A stretch of DNA of 64,000 bases from an uncultured Stenotrophomonas sp. (GCA_913775725.1 CAJYNG010000023.1:1-64000); one strand, 5' to 3'; numbered from the stretch's first letter, positions 1 to 9,493 are shown. Made by a program: numbers and translations. The notes: generated by a model from the letters alone, not told the origin.

Positions 1-593
1 TGAAGACGACCATTCTGTTGAGCACCCTCGCCCTCGCGGCGATGACCACCACCGCCTGGGCACAGAGTTCGGGCCAGACACCTCCGGCGAAGACCTTGTC
101 GACCGTAGACACGCAGCAGTTGAAGGCCGAGGCCACCGGCCGTTCGTTCAACGTGGGCGGCTCGCGCTTCCAGCTGGCGCCGTCCGCGACCGTGCAACAA
201 TCCGGCGGCGGTCAATTCCGAATCACCACCGGCGCTGAGGTCCGAACTACCGCCCCAAGCAGCCGCAGCAAGCGCTCCACCGATGCCAACAGTACCGGCA
301 CAGCGGCACGTGTGGATGCGGGTTCCAGCAAGTTCGCCGCTGCGGTATCCACTGATGGCGCACCAGTGGTGGCAACGTCGCGCGTCAGAGTCTTCTTCAC
401 AGACGCCACCTCGCCACAGCAAGCTGCCTCCGTCACCGGGGGCACTGTGGTGAAAGTGTCCAAGGCGTCGGGACAAGCGATCGTTGAATACCCGTCGGTG
501 AACGCCGCTTTGGACGCCACTACTAAACTGCTATCGACCGCGGGTATCCGTGCAGCCGAGCCAGACGTCGTTCAGTGGGAGGAGCAGATATAA
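1..593 (+). CDS. Exported protein of unknown function, 5' end cut by window edge
   Basis: The window begins one base inside the probable ATG; reading from position 3 gives Lys-Thr-Thr-Ile, a hydrophobic stretch and an AWAQ-type signal peptidase site near residue 22, so the full protein is about 197 residues and exported. The mature part is rich in Ser, Thr and Ala and has no cysteine. Its last 70 residues (from VRVFFTD to AAEPDVVQW) have the alternating pattern and the EPD motif seen in the small propeptide/inhibitor domains that precede subtilases. That resemblance is weak and is an inference; no protease lies beside it in the window. A strong hairpin follows the stop. Confidence 0.6.
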   Translation, partial: KTTILLSTLALAAMTTTAWAQSSGQTPPAKTLSTVDTQQLKAEATGRSFNVGGSRFQLAPSATVQQSGGGQFRITTGAEVRTTAPSSRSKRSTDANSTGTAARVDAGSSKFAAAVSTDGAPVVATSRVRVFFTDATSPQQAASVTGGTVVKVSKASGQAIVEYPSVNAALDATTKLLSTAGIRAAEPDVVQWEEQI

Positions 594-601
594 CGTACTG
601 C

Positions 602-629
602 GCCCCCTGACCCCACGGGGTCAGGGGGC
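602..629 (+). terminator. Strong GC hairpin after the first gene
   Basis: A 13-bp perfect stem (GCCCCCTGACCCC with its complement) and a 2-base loop starts 9 bases after the stop codon. No T-run follows, so it may be a terminator or a REP-like palindrome. Confidence 0.5.
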
Positions 630-1169
630 AGCCGAAGCATCAGTGTGAGCATGCAGAACACGACTGAAGTTCGGTCCTCTTCGTTTTTTCGCTCACGGGG
701 AAGTGCGATACTCACCTACATCTGGACAACATCTATGCGAAGCACGCAGCTCGATGTGCTGCCCACGGCGACCGTCCCGCAGACGCTCTCATAGATCTAA
801 TCTGCCAATGCCTCGCCACCGGGAATGCTCTGCCACCAGCGCTCTGTTGAACCTGGTCGGCTACTTACTTGATAGTGACCGATCCACCGCATGGCAACGG
901 GACTCTGACTTCCGGAACAGCTACCGGTCTAGGCGGCCATCGGCAGTGGACAGCAAGTCGGTTTTCCAGCGTGAGGCAAGCAGCGACTCATTTCGAGTGG
1001 ATGCCTCTCAGGACTACAGCGCCAGGCGGATTACCGCCATTTCTCTGAGAGCCGCACCGCACCCAATACAGGGAAATCCAAACCCAACGGAGAATCCCCG
1101 GCCTTTCCTAGCGCAGGGCGCAGGCGACTAATTTCTCGCCTAGAGAGCAAGAGTCCCAAAGCCGATTAA
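630..1169. other. Gap without a convincing gene; possible gene debris
   Basis: No intact gene is seen. From 716 to 850 on the plus strand there is protein-like sequence without a start (LHLDNIYAKHAARCAAHGD, later DALIDLICQCLATG) that ends at a TGA and seems to continue in another frame (LLNLVGYLLDSDRS). This fits the remains of a small gene broken by a frameshift. The family is not recognised. Confidence 0.3.
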
Positions 1170-1184
1170 TGCGAATGAGTTGCA
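1170..1184 (+). promoter_or_regulatory. Candidate Fur box upstream of the ferric-catecholate receptor
   Basis: TGCGAAT-G-AGTTGCA matches the Fur 7-1-7 pattern TGANAAT-N-ATTNTCA at 10 of its 12 defined positions. It lies about 180 bases before the receptor start. The siderophore-receptor context supports it. Confidence 0.45.
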
Positions 1185-1210
1185 TTTCGCTTCACCACGG
1201 ACTAGCATTA

Positions 1211-1224
1211 CTACCGACCGGTAG
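1211..1224 (+). promoter_or_regulatory. Inverted repeat CTACCG-AC-CGGTAG, possible operator
   Basis: A 6-bp inverted repeat with a 2-base centre lies 140 bases before the receptor gene. Its outer half-site CTACC is shared with the longer palindrome upstream of the TetR gene at 9476-9493. Whether a TetR-type protein binds here is inference. Confidence 0.3.
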
Positions 1225-1363
1225 GACATGCGCGCCCCAGATGCTCTCTCTCCAATCCCGGCCAGCAATGCAGCCAATGCTGGCTGCTCGGTAACTCCCG
1301 TAGTGGCAGCCTGCAGAAACGGGCGTTCTTGCAAAGTCCATCTACCCCTTTTGAGAGAAATAG

Positions 1364-3766
1364 ATGTCCTACATGACCCGCCACTACCGGTCGCTCATTT
1401 CGCACTCAAACATCGCAGTACTGGCGGCGGGTACCGCGCTGACACTGGTCAGCCCGGTATTGGCTTCGACACAAGATCCGAAGTATCAGGCGACGGACGC
1501 TAGCAGCCCCGCCCCCACTTTCGCTTTCACATCTGCCCGCGACGTCCCGACCCTTGAAACTGTTGTTTCCACAGCAGAGTGGCTGAAGCAGGCGCCCGGC
1601 GTCTCGACGATCACAACGGAAGACATCGAACGCAACCCGATCACTAATGATATTTCCGAGCTTGTGCGCAAGCAGCCTGGTGTCAACCTTACAGGCAACA
1701 CGTCTACTGGTCAGCGCGGCAACAACCGCCAGATCAACATCCGTGGCATGGGTCCGGAAAATACCTTGATTTTGGTTGACGGCAAGCCCATCTTGTCGCG
1801 CGACTCTGTACGTATGAGCGTGCAAGGAGAGCGTGATACCCGTGGAGATAGTAACTGGGTTCCCGCTGAAGCGATCGAGAGTATCGAGGTGCTGCGAGGA
1901 CCAGCAGCGGTCCGCTACGGTTCTGGCGCGGCCGGCGGCGTGGTCAACATCCGGACCAAGGTTTCCACGGCGCAGAAAACCAACGTTAGCGTGTTCACCA
2001 ATGTACCGAAGGACTCCTCCGAGGGTGGTACCAAGCGCGTCAACATCGTGTCTTCCGGCCCGATCTCCGACGCGTTCTCGTACCGCGTGTACGGCAGTTT
2101 CAACGAAACCGACAACGATGATCTGAACATCAATCCCAATGCAGATCAGAATGCTGCTGGGGTCGGCTTCATGAAACAAAGCAATCTCATCGCTGGACGC
2201 GAAGGCTTGAAGAATCGAGACCTAAGTGGCCGCCTTACCTACCTCTTCTCGCCCAATCAGCGGGTGGACCTGGATGCATCATGGAGCCGACAAGGCAACA
2301 AGTTTGCCGCCGATTCCCTCAACGCAGTCGCTCCTACGGTCTCGACGGCTCCATACGACCCAGCATCTAGGGCTTCGACCAAGGTCGACCCTAGGTATCT
2401 AGATCTCGTCGGAAAGGAAACCAACCGCATAACTCGCAGCAACATCGCTCTGACCCATTTCGGTCGCTACAGCTTCGGCAATTCGGAGAGCTATGTACAG
2501 TACGAGCACACTGCAAACGAACGCTACGCTGAATCGCTGGGCGGCGTCAGCGAGGGCTCAATCGAGTTTCCACTGAAATGGAATAAGACTCGTCTAAGCA
2601 ATCTCTCGGCCAAGTCGGAGTTCAACGTTCCCCTGCATTTGGGCGTTGAACAAATGCTGACTGCGGGTGTGGACTATCGCAGCGAATCGATGAACGACCC
2701 AGGCTCCATAAGGGTGGATTTAGAGCCCGGATTTAGTGGGAACAGCATCCCGATCAGCGCAGCGGCGCGCACCAGCAAGTCGACTTCAAAGTTGTTCGGT
2801 GCCTACCTGGAAGACAATATCTACGTGACAGACGCTTTGGTGCTAACTCCCGGTGTGCGCTACAACCATGATGACAGATTCGGCGGCACAACTACTCCAA
2901 GCCTGAATGCATCTTGGCAAATCACTGAGCAGTTCACCCTGAAGGGAGGCATCGCACGCGCCTACAAGGCACCAAATCTGTATCAGCTCAATCCTAACTA
3001 TGTTTACAACAGCGCAGGTATCGGATGCTGGCAACAGATTGGTCCCTGCTACGTCATCGGCAATCCGGGCTTGAAGCCTGAGATCAGCATTAACAAGGAA
3101 ATTGGTCTTAGCTTCAGGAATGATGCCGGATGGGCAATGAGTCTTACCTACTTCCACAACAGCTATAGGAACCGCATTGGCTCAGGCAGGGGCGTCCTGA
3201 GCTCCATAGAAGGTGAACCAAACTTCTGGGATCCTGCCGGCCCGCGCGCGCGGTATCTACTGCAACAGTGGGAAAACAGCGGCCCGGCAACAGTCGCCGG
3301 TGTGGAGGGAAGCCTAGTCGTGCCACTGCACGAGACACTGACCTGGTCCAGCAACTTCACATACATGAGCAAGTCCGAGGACGACCAGGGCCAACCTCTT
3401 TCGCTGATTCCCAAACACACCATCAACACTTGGCTGGACTGGCAGGCAACACCCCTTCTTGGCTTCAGCCTAGGCGTGACGAACTACGGCAAGACTCAGC
3501 CGCGCAAACTCAACCTGCTCACTGGTAGGCCAGAGAACGACATCGACCTTCCAGCGTTCTACGGCGACCCGCTGGCAATTCAACCGCGCAGAGCCTACAC
3601 GTTGGTCAATCTAGGCGTGAACTACCGGATCAACAGCACCCTCCGTCTCAAAGCTGGCGTAAAAAACCTTCTCGACAAGCAACTGAAACGCACTCACAAC
3701 GTCGGCGCCAACAGTTACAACGAACCAGGGCTCAGCTACTACATTGGACTGAATGCTTCGTTCTGA
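1364..3766 (+). CDS. fepA: TonB-dependent ferric-catecholate (enterobactin-type) outer-membrane receptor, FepA/PfeA-like
   Basis: An 800-residue outer-membrane receptor that would import ferric catecholate siderophores using TonB energy. It has a signal peptide (cleavage near PVLA-STQ), a plug domain (about residues 75-200) and a 22-strand barrel ending in Phe. The plug carries the FepA hallmark run, seen as INIRGMGPENTLILVDGKP followed by GERDTRGDSNWVP and EVLRGPAAVRYGSGAAGGV. Length and these motifs separate it from generic receptors. A GAGAG ribosome-binding sequence precedes the ATG; a second ATG three codons later is also possible. A Fur-like box lies upstream, and a YncE-type beta-propeller gene follows about 300 bases later. 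The symbol is by family resemblance; PfeA or BfeA would fit as well. Confidence 0.9.
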   Translation: MSYMTRHYRSLISHSNIAVLAAGTALTLVSPVLASTQDPKYQATDASSPAPTFAFTSARDVPTLETVVSTAEWLKQAPGVSTITTEDIERNPITNDISELVRKQPGVNLTGNTSTGQRGNNRQINIRGMGPENTLILVDGKPILSRDSVRMSVQGERDTRGDSNWVPAEAIESIEVLRGPAAVRYGSGAAGGVVNIRTKVSTAQKTNVSVFTNVPKDSSEGGTKRVNIVSSGPISDAFSYRVYGSFNETDNDDLNINPNADQNAAGVGFMKQSNLIAGREGLKNRDLSGRLTYLFSPNQRVDLDASWSRQGNKFAADSLNAVAPTVSTAPYDPASRASTKVDPRYLDLVGKETNRITRSNIALTHFGRYSFGNSESYVQYEHTANERYAESLGGVSEGSIEFPLKWNKTRLSNLSAKSEFNVPLHLGVEQMLTAGVDYRSESMNDPGSIRVDLEPGFSGNSIPISAAARTSKSTSKLFGAYLEDNIYVTDALVLTPGVRYNHDDRFGGTTTPSLNASWQITEQFTLKGGIARAYKAPNLYQLNPNYVYNSAGIGCWQQIGPCYVIGNPGLKPEISINKEIGLSFRNDAGWAMSLTYFHNSYRNRIGSGRGVLSSIEGEPNFWDPAGPRARYLLQQWENSGPATVAGVEGSLVVPLHETLTWSSNFTYMSKSEDDQGQPLSLIPKHTINTWLDWQATPLLGFSLGVTNYGKTQPRKLNLLTGRPENDIDLPAFYGDPLAIQPRRAYTLVNLGVNYRINSTLRLKAGVKNLLDKQLKRTHNVGANSYNEPGLSYYIGLNASF

Positions 3767-4067
3767 AAGGAGGGATTATCGGTCAGCAAAAACGGCTCAG
3801 GCACTATGCCGGGCAACCCCACACGTAACGCTGAACTACCGCGAGCGAAGCCAGCAGACTGCGCACGGAAATGCATTTCGCGCGGGAAAACAGACTTCAG
3901 AAAGCTCGTAAAGTTGTGGTCAGATCCAGCGAGATCATTGCCCTCGCCTGCAGCGACTCCAAAGCCCAGACTGCCCCCCCTGTCCGAATACTGGCTTTCA
4001 TCGAAAATCAGCTTTCAATGTGACACGTAATCCTCTCATCTCCAATTCCAATCGCCAGGAGCACGAA
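3767..4067. other. Spacer between receptor and YncE genes
   Basis: A near-perfect Shine-Dalgarno run (AAAGGAGG) directly follows the receptor stop, but no credible start codon is placed behind it, so it may be a remnant. Nothing else is recognisable. A 74-codon frame at 3806-4030 has no family features. Confidence 0.3.
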
Positions 4068-5228
4068 TTGAACATCATCTTCCCCAATCTTACGCGGAAA
4101 GCGGCAATGCTTGCCGCATCGCTGTCCATGATCGTCGCGCCCCTTTACGCTACCACGCGAGCGGCCGAGCCAGGCATCGCACGCTCGGCCAAGGCGGGAA
4201 AGTCGTTGTATGAAATAGTCTACAACCCTGGCGATGACAAGGTGTATGTCGCCGCAACTGGCGACTGGGGGAAAGATGACGCTAGCATCAATGTTATCGA
4301 TCCGAACAGCCTGAAGATCGTCAGGCAAGTATCCCTCGGAGGAAACGCTATATTCGGTTTGGGCCTGAACAGCCGCACACAGACGCTGTACGGCACCAGC
4401 AGTATCAGCGGTACTGTCACCGTTATTGACGCAAAAAGTGGCAAGGTACTGACGACGATCACCGACCCGACCAATCCCAAGGCCCACGTGCGCAATGTCG
4501 CGGTGGACGAGGTCGCCAACAAGATCTATGTCTCCGTCGTCGGCGGCTTCTCCGATGATCCGGAAAAGGAAGGTCCAAAGAGTGCGATCTGGGTTGTCGA
4601 TGGCCATCGCAACGCACTCGAAGATATCATCATAGACCCGGTCAAGACCGCTACCGGCTTGGCCTTGGATTCGAAAACCGGTCGTTTGTATGTAGCCGAC
4701 ATGACACAGAACCAGGTCGGTGTATTCGACTTGGCAACGCGCAAGCGAATCGCCCATTACCGCGCCTACGACGAGAGCGCGGTCACTATCGAGATATCTG
4801 AGTTCAGCGGCAAACGGGACAACGGCGCGCAAAGCATCGCTATAGACACCAAAGGGCATCGCCTGTTCGTCACCAATCCCGGTAGCGGCACCTTGACTGT
4901 GATCGACTCACGCACGGGGAAGCTGCTGAAGACAGTAAAGACCGGCAGTGCTCCGCTGGACGTTGCCTGGAACGCAACCTCCAGACAAGTCTATGTAACC
5001 AACCGCGGCAACGGTGACAACGGCACCGTCACTGTGGTGGACGGCAGGAGTTACGCCATACTCGCACAACTGAGGACCGGAACCTACCCACAGACGATCA
5101 CAGTGGATCCGGCAGGTAAAGCGGTTTACGTCAGCAACAAGGCTAAAGGCCTACCGCGCGGGGCTGCCCCTGGCACCCCGGAACCTGAAGACTTGAATGG
5201 CGATACCATTGCAGTCATTCATCCATAA
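4068..5228 (+). CDS. yncE: YncE-family periplasmic beta-propeller protein
   Basis: A 386-residue exported YVTN-type beta-propeller. I chose the TTG start at 4068 because CCAGGAGC lies about 7 bases before it and translation then begins directly with a signal peptide (MNIIFPNLTRKAAMLAA, site near LYATTRAA). The blade repeats are clear: KSLYEIVYNP, TVTVIDAKSGKVL, TGLALDSKTGRLYVAD, TLTVIDSRTGKLL, QTITVDPAGKAVYVSN. E. coli YncE is a Fur-regulated periplasmic protein encoded beside a TonB receptor (yncD). The same pairing here suggests a role in iron stress, but the molecular function of the family is not settled. A terminator hairpin follows. Confidence 0.85.
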   Translation: MNIIFPNLTRKAAMLAASLSMIVAPLYATTRAAEPGIARSAKAGKSLYEIVYNPGDDKVYVAATGDWGKDDASINVIDPNSLKIVRQVSLGGNAIFGLGLNSRTQTLYGTSSISGTVTVIDAKSGKVLTTITDPTNPKAHVRNVAVDEVANKIYVSVVGGFSDDPEKEGPKSAIWVVDGHRNALEDIIIDPVKTATGLALDSKTGRLYVADMTQNQVGVFDLATRKRIAHYRAYDESAVTIEISEFSGKRDNGAQSIAIDTKGHRLFVTNPGSGTLTVIDSRTGKLLKTVKTGSAPLDVAWNATSRQVYVTNRGNGDNGTVTVVDGRSYAILAQLRTGTYPQTITVDPAGKAVYVSNKAKGLPRGAAPGTPEPEDLNGDTIAVIHP

Positions 5229-5256
5229 ATAGCCTGCGAATAGAAGAGTTGCGATC

Positions 5257-5298
5257 AGGGATGGACGTTGCCCAAAAATGCGACGTCCGTCCTTTTAT
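5257..5298 (+). terminator. Rho-independent terminator after yncE
   Basis: GGATGGACGT (5259-5268) pairs with ACGTCCGTCC (5283-5292), with one G-T pair, a 14-base loop and a TTTTAT tail. It lies 30 bases after the yncE stop. Confidence 0.75.
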
Positions 5299-6305
5299 GC
5301 GTGAAGCAGAAGTAATCCATCGAACCGATCTTGTTCCGAAAGATCCATTTCTAGAAACCGCATCATACAGTTCCGCTCACATGACTATCAGTACGTACAG
5401 CGTCTAAAACGCACCGAGTTCCGAAGTTCGACGTGGCCTGCAGTATACTGAGTCGCATAACCTCTAATGATCTTCATCCTCGCATTGCCATCAGGCACTA
5501 TCAGGCGAACGAATCGCTGGATCCGCATCGTGTCGACAGAGCGCACAGACACTGGACAGCATCAAGAGCATTTAGACATGGGCGACGCACTTACCAAGCC
5601 TCAGCAATGCGTCTTGGTATAGCGGAAATGCCTTTTGATGAGCAGGAATCATTGCTCATAGTCCCCGGACAGATGATCTTGCAGCGAACCCATTGCATTC
5701 CCTTGGTTGGCGCGGGCTATCTTAATGCCCTCACCTTAACGCGAGTAGCGGCAATGAAGAGCCAGGCCGTGCAAGTCTTCAATGCTGAAATTAATATTCG
5801 CGCCACTTTGGCCGCAGCTACACCCCCCCCCCCCCGCTCTTCCGAAGTCACTGTTGCATTTACGATTGCAACAACTGGCAGATCATGGCCGTCACCTGCC
5901 GGATATGCGCGGATCGTCATTGCCATTTTGATGACCAGGCCACGCAGCAAGAACAATCAATGGGAGTCAGAAATCTCCGTCGCGCTATAGATGGCGTTCG
6001 GCTCCAAGATGCGAACGAACAGGCGCACTTGCTTGATCTCATCTTGCGAGGTCTTCATGACCGGATCAATGAGCTCGTGCAACTATCAGGGAGACGCAGC
6101 ACGCTGAACGCGCCCCTGCAACGGCCAGGATTAGTAGCGAAGCAGCCTATGGCTATAGGTCCTGTGCTCAAGGGACTCAGATTGATGGACAGAAGCCTCT
6201 ATGGAGACGAAGTAGATCGCCAGACAGCGCTTTCATGTCCGAGTTGTTTGGGACGTCCGCGCAAACGGGCCTAGCCTACTCTCCAGATTCCGAAACCTGC
6301 GATCA
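5299..6305. other. One-kilobase gap with decayed coding debris and a C13 run
   Basis: No intact gene. On the minus strand one frame is open from 6058 down to 5717 apart from a single TGA at 5957-5959. It reads MKTSQDEIKQVRLFVRILE before the stop and AMTIRAYPAGDGHDLPVVAI after it, which looks like degraded protein; the family is unknown. A run of 13 C residues lies at 5823-5835 inside it. A plus-strand frame at 5433-5990 has no supporting features. Confidence 0.3.
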
Positions 6306-6373
6306 CAAGGCACCCCCAGTTTTGAGTAGCATGGCGAATTGGATCTCAATCCCCAACGATACGGAGATTGGAC

Positions 6374-6637
6374 ATGAAGAGGCGCTTTTCCGAAGAACAG
6401 ATCATCGGCTTCCTGCATGAGGCAGAGGCCGGCATGGCGGTGAAGGACCTATGCCGTGGGCACGGGTTCAGTGAGGCGTCTTACTAGCTGTGGCGCAGCA
6501 AGTTTGGCGACATGAGTGCCCAAGAGCCCAAGCGGCCCGGGGAGCTGGAGGCGGAGAATGCGCGGTTGAAGAAGCTGCTGTCCAAGCAGTTGCTGGAAAA
6601 CGACGTCATCAAGGACGCCCCGCGAAGAAAGTGGTAA
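6374..6637 (+). pseudogene. IS3-family transposase OrfA, interrupted by TAG
   Basis: Reads MKRRFSEEQIIGFLHEAEAG, then a helix-turn-helix part (KDLCRGHGFSEASY), then TAG at 6485-6487 where relatives have a second Tyr, then the coiled leucine-zipper part (ELEAENARLKKLLSKQLLEN) up to a TAA. One base change would explain the stop. It cannot make an active OrfA. Confidence 0.85.
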
Positions 6638-7272
6638 GCGCACCGGCGCGCTGGACGCTGGTGCGACATTTGTTTGATGGAGCGAGGACTCACTGAGCTG
6701 CAGGTGCGTTGGCGCAAGCGGAAGTAGGTCCTGCTGCGCGAGCGGCAACCGCTGCTTCGGCCGGAGGCAGTCAACCAAGTCTGGTCGATGGACTTTGTGT
6801 TCGATCGCACTGCCGAGGGACGTGTGCTCAAGGGGCCTGCCATCGTCGACGATGCTACGAACGAGGCGGTGGCGATTGAGGTGGATCGGTCCATCTCTGG
6901 CCACGGCGTCGCACGGGCGCTGGATCCGCTGGCACCGACCCGAGGCTTGCCGAAGGTGATCCGGACCGACAGCGGCAATTCTGCGCCAAGGCGATGGTGG
7001 CGTGGACCGATGAGCAAAGCCTGCAGTTTCGCCTGATCCAGCCAGGTAAGCCGAATCAGAACACCTACATCGAAATTTTCGACGGCCACCTTCGCCATGA
7101 ATTCCTCAACGAACACTGGTTTCCCACACTGGTGCACGCCCGGACCGAGATCGAAACCTGGCGGCGGGAATACAACGAGGAACGACCGGAGAAGATCCCA
7201 GGCGCCCTGACACCGGCGGCCTGCGCCCAACAGTTGGCGGCCAAAGCCGCTACGATGAAGTCTGGACTCTAA
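6638..7272 (+). pseudogene. IS3-family transposase OrfB (DDE), deleted and frameshifted
   Basis: DDE integrase-core fragments lie in two frames. One reads VNQVWSMDFVFDRTAEGR and RTDSGN (first and second Asp), then a shift near 6980 leads to RLIQPGKPNQNTYIEIFDG (the Glu region) and the conserved tail WRREYNEERPEKIPGALTP. The first part also has a TAG near 6725, and the usual N-terminal 80 or so residues are largely missing. Inactive. Confidence 0.85.
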
Positions 7273-7503
7273 AGAACCCCGCTACTGAAAGCGGGGGGCG
7301 TCGGAACTTCTGGGAACGGTCTACTTCATTTCATCAGGCCAGATCATATGGAGGCCTTCTCGCGATTGGAAAGGCCCTCATCAACGCAGCATCGTCTGCA
7401 TGCGTAGACCATCGAACGTGAGCCACCAATGTCTCGTGGTGCTAGCCAGTGTCTAGCCCCCCCCCGCCCAACTCTCTATCCAGAGCCAACGCAGTTAACT
7501 TCA

Positions 7504-8727
7504 TTAGTCCTGATTGCGTTCGCTATTATTAAAACGCGCAGCCAGAAGACACAAAATTCCAGATAACGTCGCGCACACAGCGATCGAAAGAGGCATTAGA
7601 GCGGGCCCCTGTGCAAGCAAGCTCACGGCGTAGCCAATCATGGCCGACAGCAAATAGTGAATCGTTCCCATTAGCGCCGATGCCACACCGATCTGTCGCC
7701 CAGCTGCGCCCATCGTCAGCGCTGTGAGATTTCCGAATATCAGACCCAAGGCGCCAACTGCGACTGCTAGAAATGCAATGTAGAACGCCAGCTTGTCAAC
7801 GCCCATCTGCAGCAGGAGGAAGAGCATAAGACCCGCCGCACCGTGCAGACCAATACCAAGGAACATCGCATATTGGGGACTAAGGCCCCTCCTTAACAAC
7901 AGGTTGCCAATCTGCCCGCCCACGACGAGCCCAAGGGAATTGCCTGCAAATAAATAGCTGAACTGCAATGGCGTGAGGCCGTAGTGTGTAGTGAAGACAA
8001 ACGCAGATCCACTGATGTAGAGAAACAGAGAACCCAAAATAAAACCACCGGCCAGCGAATACGCGATGAACACGCGGCTTGATATCTGTTGCCAATATGC
8101 TCGCGCCACGGAAGCCGGCACTAGCTTCACACGCTTCGCGACTGGCAGTGAGTCAGGAAGATCCAACGAACACCAGATCAATCCCAGAATGCCGAAGCCA
8201 GCGAGCGCCCAGAAGATAAAGCGCCACCCGCCATGCCCCAGAAGATAGCCCCCGATCATTGGCGCCAGGATCGGCGCAATCATCATCACCTGCATCAACA
8301 GTGAGAAGATTCGCGAGGACTCGGTGATACTGCACCGATCGGAAACAATGGCCCGTGGCGCCACCAGTCCGCCAGCAGCCCCCAACGCTTGCAGGAGGCG
8401 CGCGAGCAGCAGAACCTCAACCGATGGAGACAGTGCCGCGATGATTGAACCCAGCACGAATAGTAAGAGGCCAACAAGAAGCGGTACACGGCGGCCAAAC
8501 CGATCCAGCAAAGGTCCATACAACGCCTGACCGATCGCTAAGCCCGCGAGGAAAATTGATAGCGTCTGTTGGATCCTACCTGGCTCAACCGCTAATGCTC
8601 TGGCGATCTCGGGCATAGCTGGCAGATACATGTCGATGGCCATTGCGTCCAATGCAGTCAGCAGTGCCAAGAGTATTATGAGCGAGAAACATATGGACTC
8701 GCCAGTTTTAGACGGGATGGACTTCAT
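7504..8727 (-). CDS. MFS drug-efflux transporter, Bcr/CflA subfamily
   Basis: A 407-residue inner-membrane transporter with 12 predicted membrane helices. It has the Bcr/CflA signature DMYLPAMPEIARAL near residue 33 and the loop 2-3 MFS motif GPLLDRFGRR near residue 76. Members export bicyclomycin, chloramphenicol or similar compounds by proton antiport; the substrate here is unknown. Its ATG overlaps the stop of the upstream TetR gene by 4 bases (ATGA), so the two are translationally coupled and the repressor probably controls the pump. Confidence 0.88.
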   Translation of the reverse strand: MKSIPSKTGESICFSLIILLALLTALDAMAIDMYLPAMPEIARALAVEPGRIQQTLSIFLAGLAIGQALYGPLLDRFGRRVPLLVGLLLFVLGSIIAALSPSVEVLLLARLLQALGAAGGLVAPRAIVSDRCSITESSRIFSLLMQVMMIAPILAPMIGGYLLGHGGWRFIFWALAGFGILGLIWCSLDLPDSLPVAKRVKLVPASVARAYWQQISSRVFIAYSLAGGFILGSLFLYISGSAFVFTTHYGLTPLQFSYLFAGNSLGLVVGGQIGNLLLRRGLSPQYAMFLGIGLHGAAGLMLFLLLQMGVDKLAFYIAFLAVAVGALGLIFGNLTALTMGAAGRQIGVASALMGTIHYLLSAMIGYAVSLLAQGPALMPLSIAVCATLSGILCLLAARFNNSERNQD

Positions 8728-9335
8728 TCTTGCTCACCTTTTATCACAGCGACCCTCAGTGACTCGTGCAGAAGTCGCTGCATAATTTTGAGGCGTTCAC
8801 TGATATTCTTGCCACTGGTATAGACCAGCTTCACATGAAGGCAGTCGACAATCGAACGATACGCTTCTACATAGAGCTTAATGTCTGCACAGGACAGTCT
8901 ATTGGCGGTTTCTGGCCAAGCCTCCAACCTCACACCAAACAGCTCGCTCAAACTTGCAAGGTAGGAAAGGAATCCCTGTTCAATCTCCTTCTCCAAAGAC
9001 TGCGGAGGAACATATGAAGTGCGAAGAAGAAAGCGCAGATGGGGAGATTCAGAATAGCGACTCGCCAATCCACCACAATAGTGCGAACCAGGCAGCGCTC
9101 TTGCCACTTCAGCATTGAAGCACGCTTGAACAAAAGCAAGCTCACCCTGTAGCGCATCGCCATATGCCTGAAGAAATAGCGCATCCTTGCTAGCAAAGTG
9201 CGCATACAATGATGCCTTTCGAATGCCAACGGCTTCCGCAATTTCAGTAAGCGATGATCCATCGTAGCCACGCTGGGCAAAGTGGATGACTGCAGCGGAA
9301 CAGATTCGTTCGGCTGCGGGCGTGCGAATAGCCAT
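8724..9335 (-). CDS. TetR-family transcriptional repressor of the adjacent MFS pump
   Basis: A 203-residue regulator. The ATG at 9335 is preferred because AGGAG lies 8 bases before it and the protein then starts just ahead of the TetR helix-turn-helix (HFAQRGYDGSSLTEIAEAVG, then RKASLYAHFASKDALF). The C-terminal ligand domain is unremarkable. It is first in a two-gene operon with the Bcr-type transporter. An 18-bp palindrome at 9476-9493 upstream is its likely operator, which implies autoregulation. Confidence 0.88.
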   Translation of the reverse strand: MAIRTPAAERICSAAVIHFAQRGYDGSSLTEIAEAVGIRKASLYAHFASKDALFLQAYGDALQGELAFVQACFNAEVARALPGSHYCGGLASRYSESPHLRFLLRTSYVPPQSLEKEIEQGFLSYLASLSELFGVRLEAWPETANRLSCADIKLYVEAYRSIVDCLHVKLVYTSGKNISERLKIMQRLLHESLRVAVIKGEQE

Positions 9336-9475
9336 GCTCAGGCTCCTAATATAACCAATTATCTCGAACTTATACTCAGCCGAACCTAAATTCGCCCATC
9401 CCAACGGCCATGAACGCAGGCCGTATCAGACACTACATTTCAAGTGAGCGCCTTAGTTCTCTCGCGCATAGTAAC

Positions 9476-9493
9476 CTACCTATCGGCAGGTAG
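9476..9493 (-). promoter_or_regulatory. Likely TetR operator palindrome upstream of the efflux operon
   Basis: CTACCT-N2-CG-N2-AGGTAG is an 18-bp palindrome with two unpaired positions on each side of a CG centre, typical of TetR-family sites. It lies about 140 bases before the TetR start. Confidence 0.5.

Larger units (their letters stand above)
6306..7304 (+). mobile_element. Degenerate IS3-family (IS407-group-like) insertion sequence
   Basis: The element is bounded by imperfect inverted ends: 6306-6330 (GGCACCCCCAGTTTTGAGTAGC region) matches the complement of 7281-7304. It carries orfA with a nonsense codon and a much-damaged orfB. At about 1.0 kb it is roughly 200 bp shorter than typical family members, consistent with an internal loss early in orfB. 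Confidence 0.85.

Noticed and set aside
703..1131. A 142-codon frame before fepA
   Set aside because: Arg/Ser/Pro-rich random-looking sequence; only short parts of it may be gene debris.
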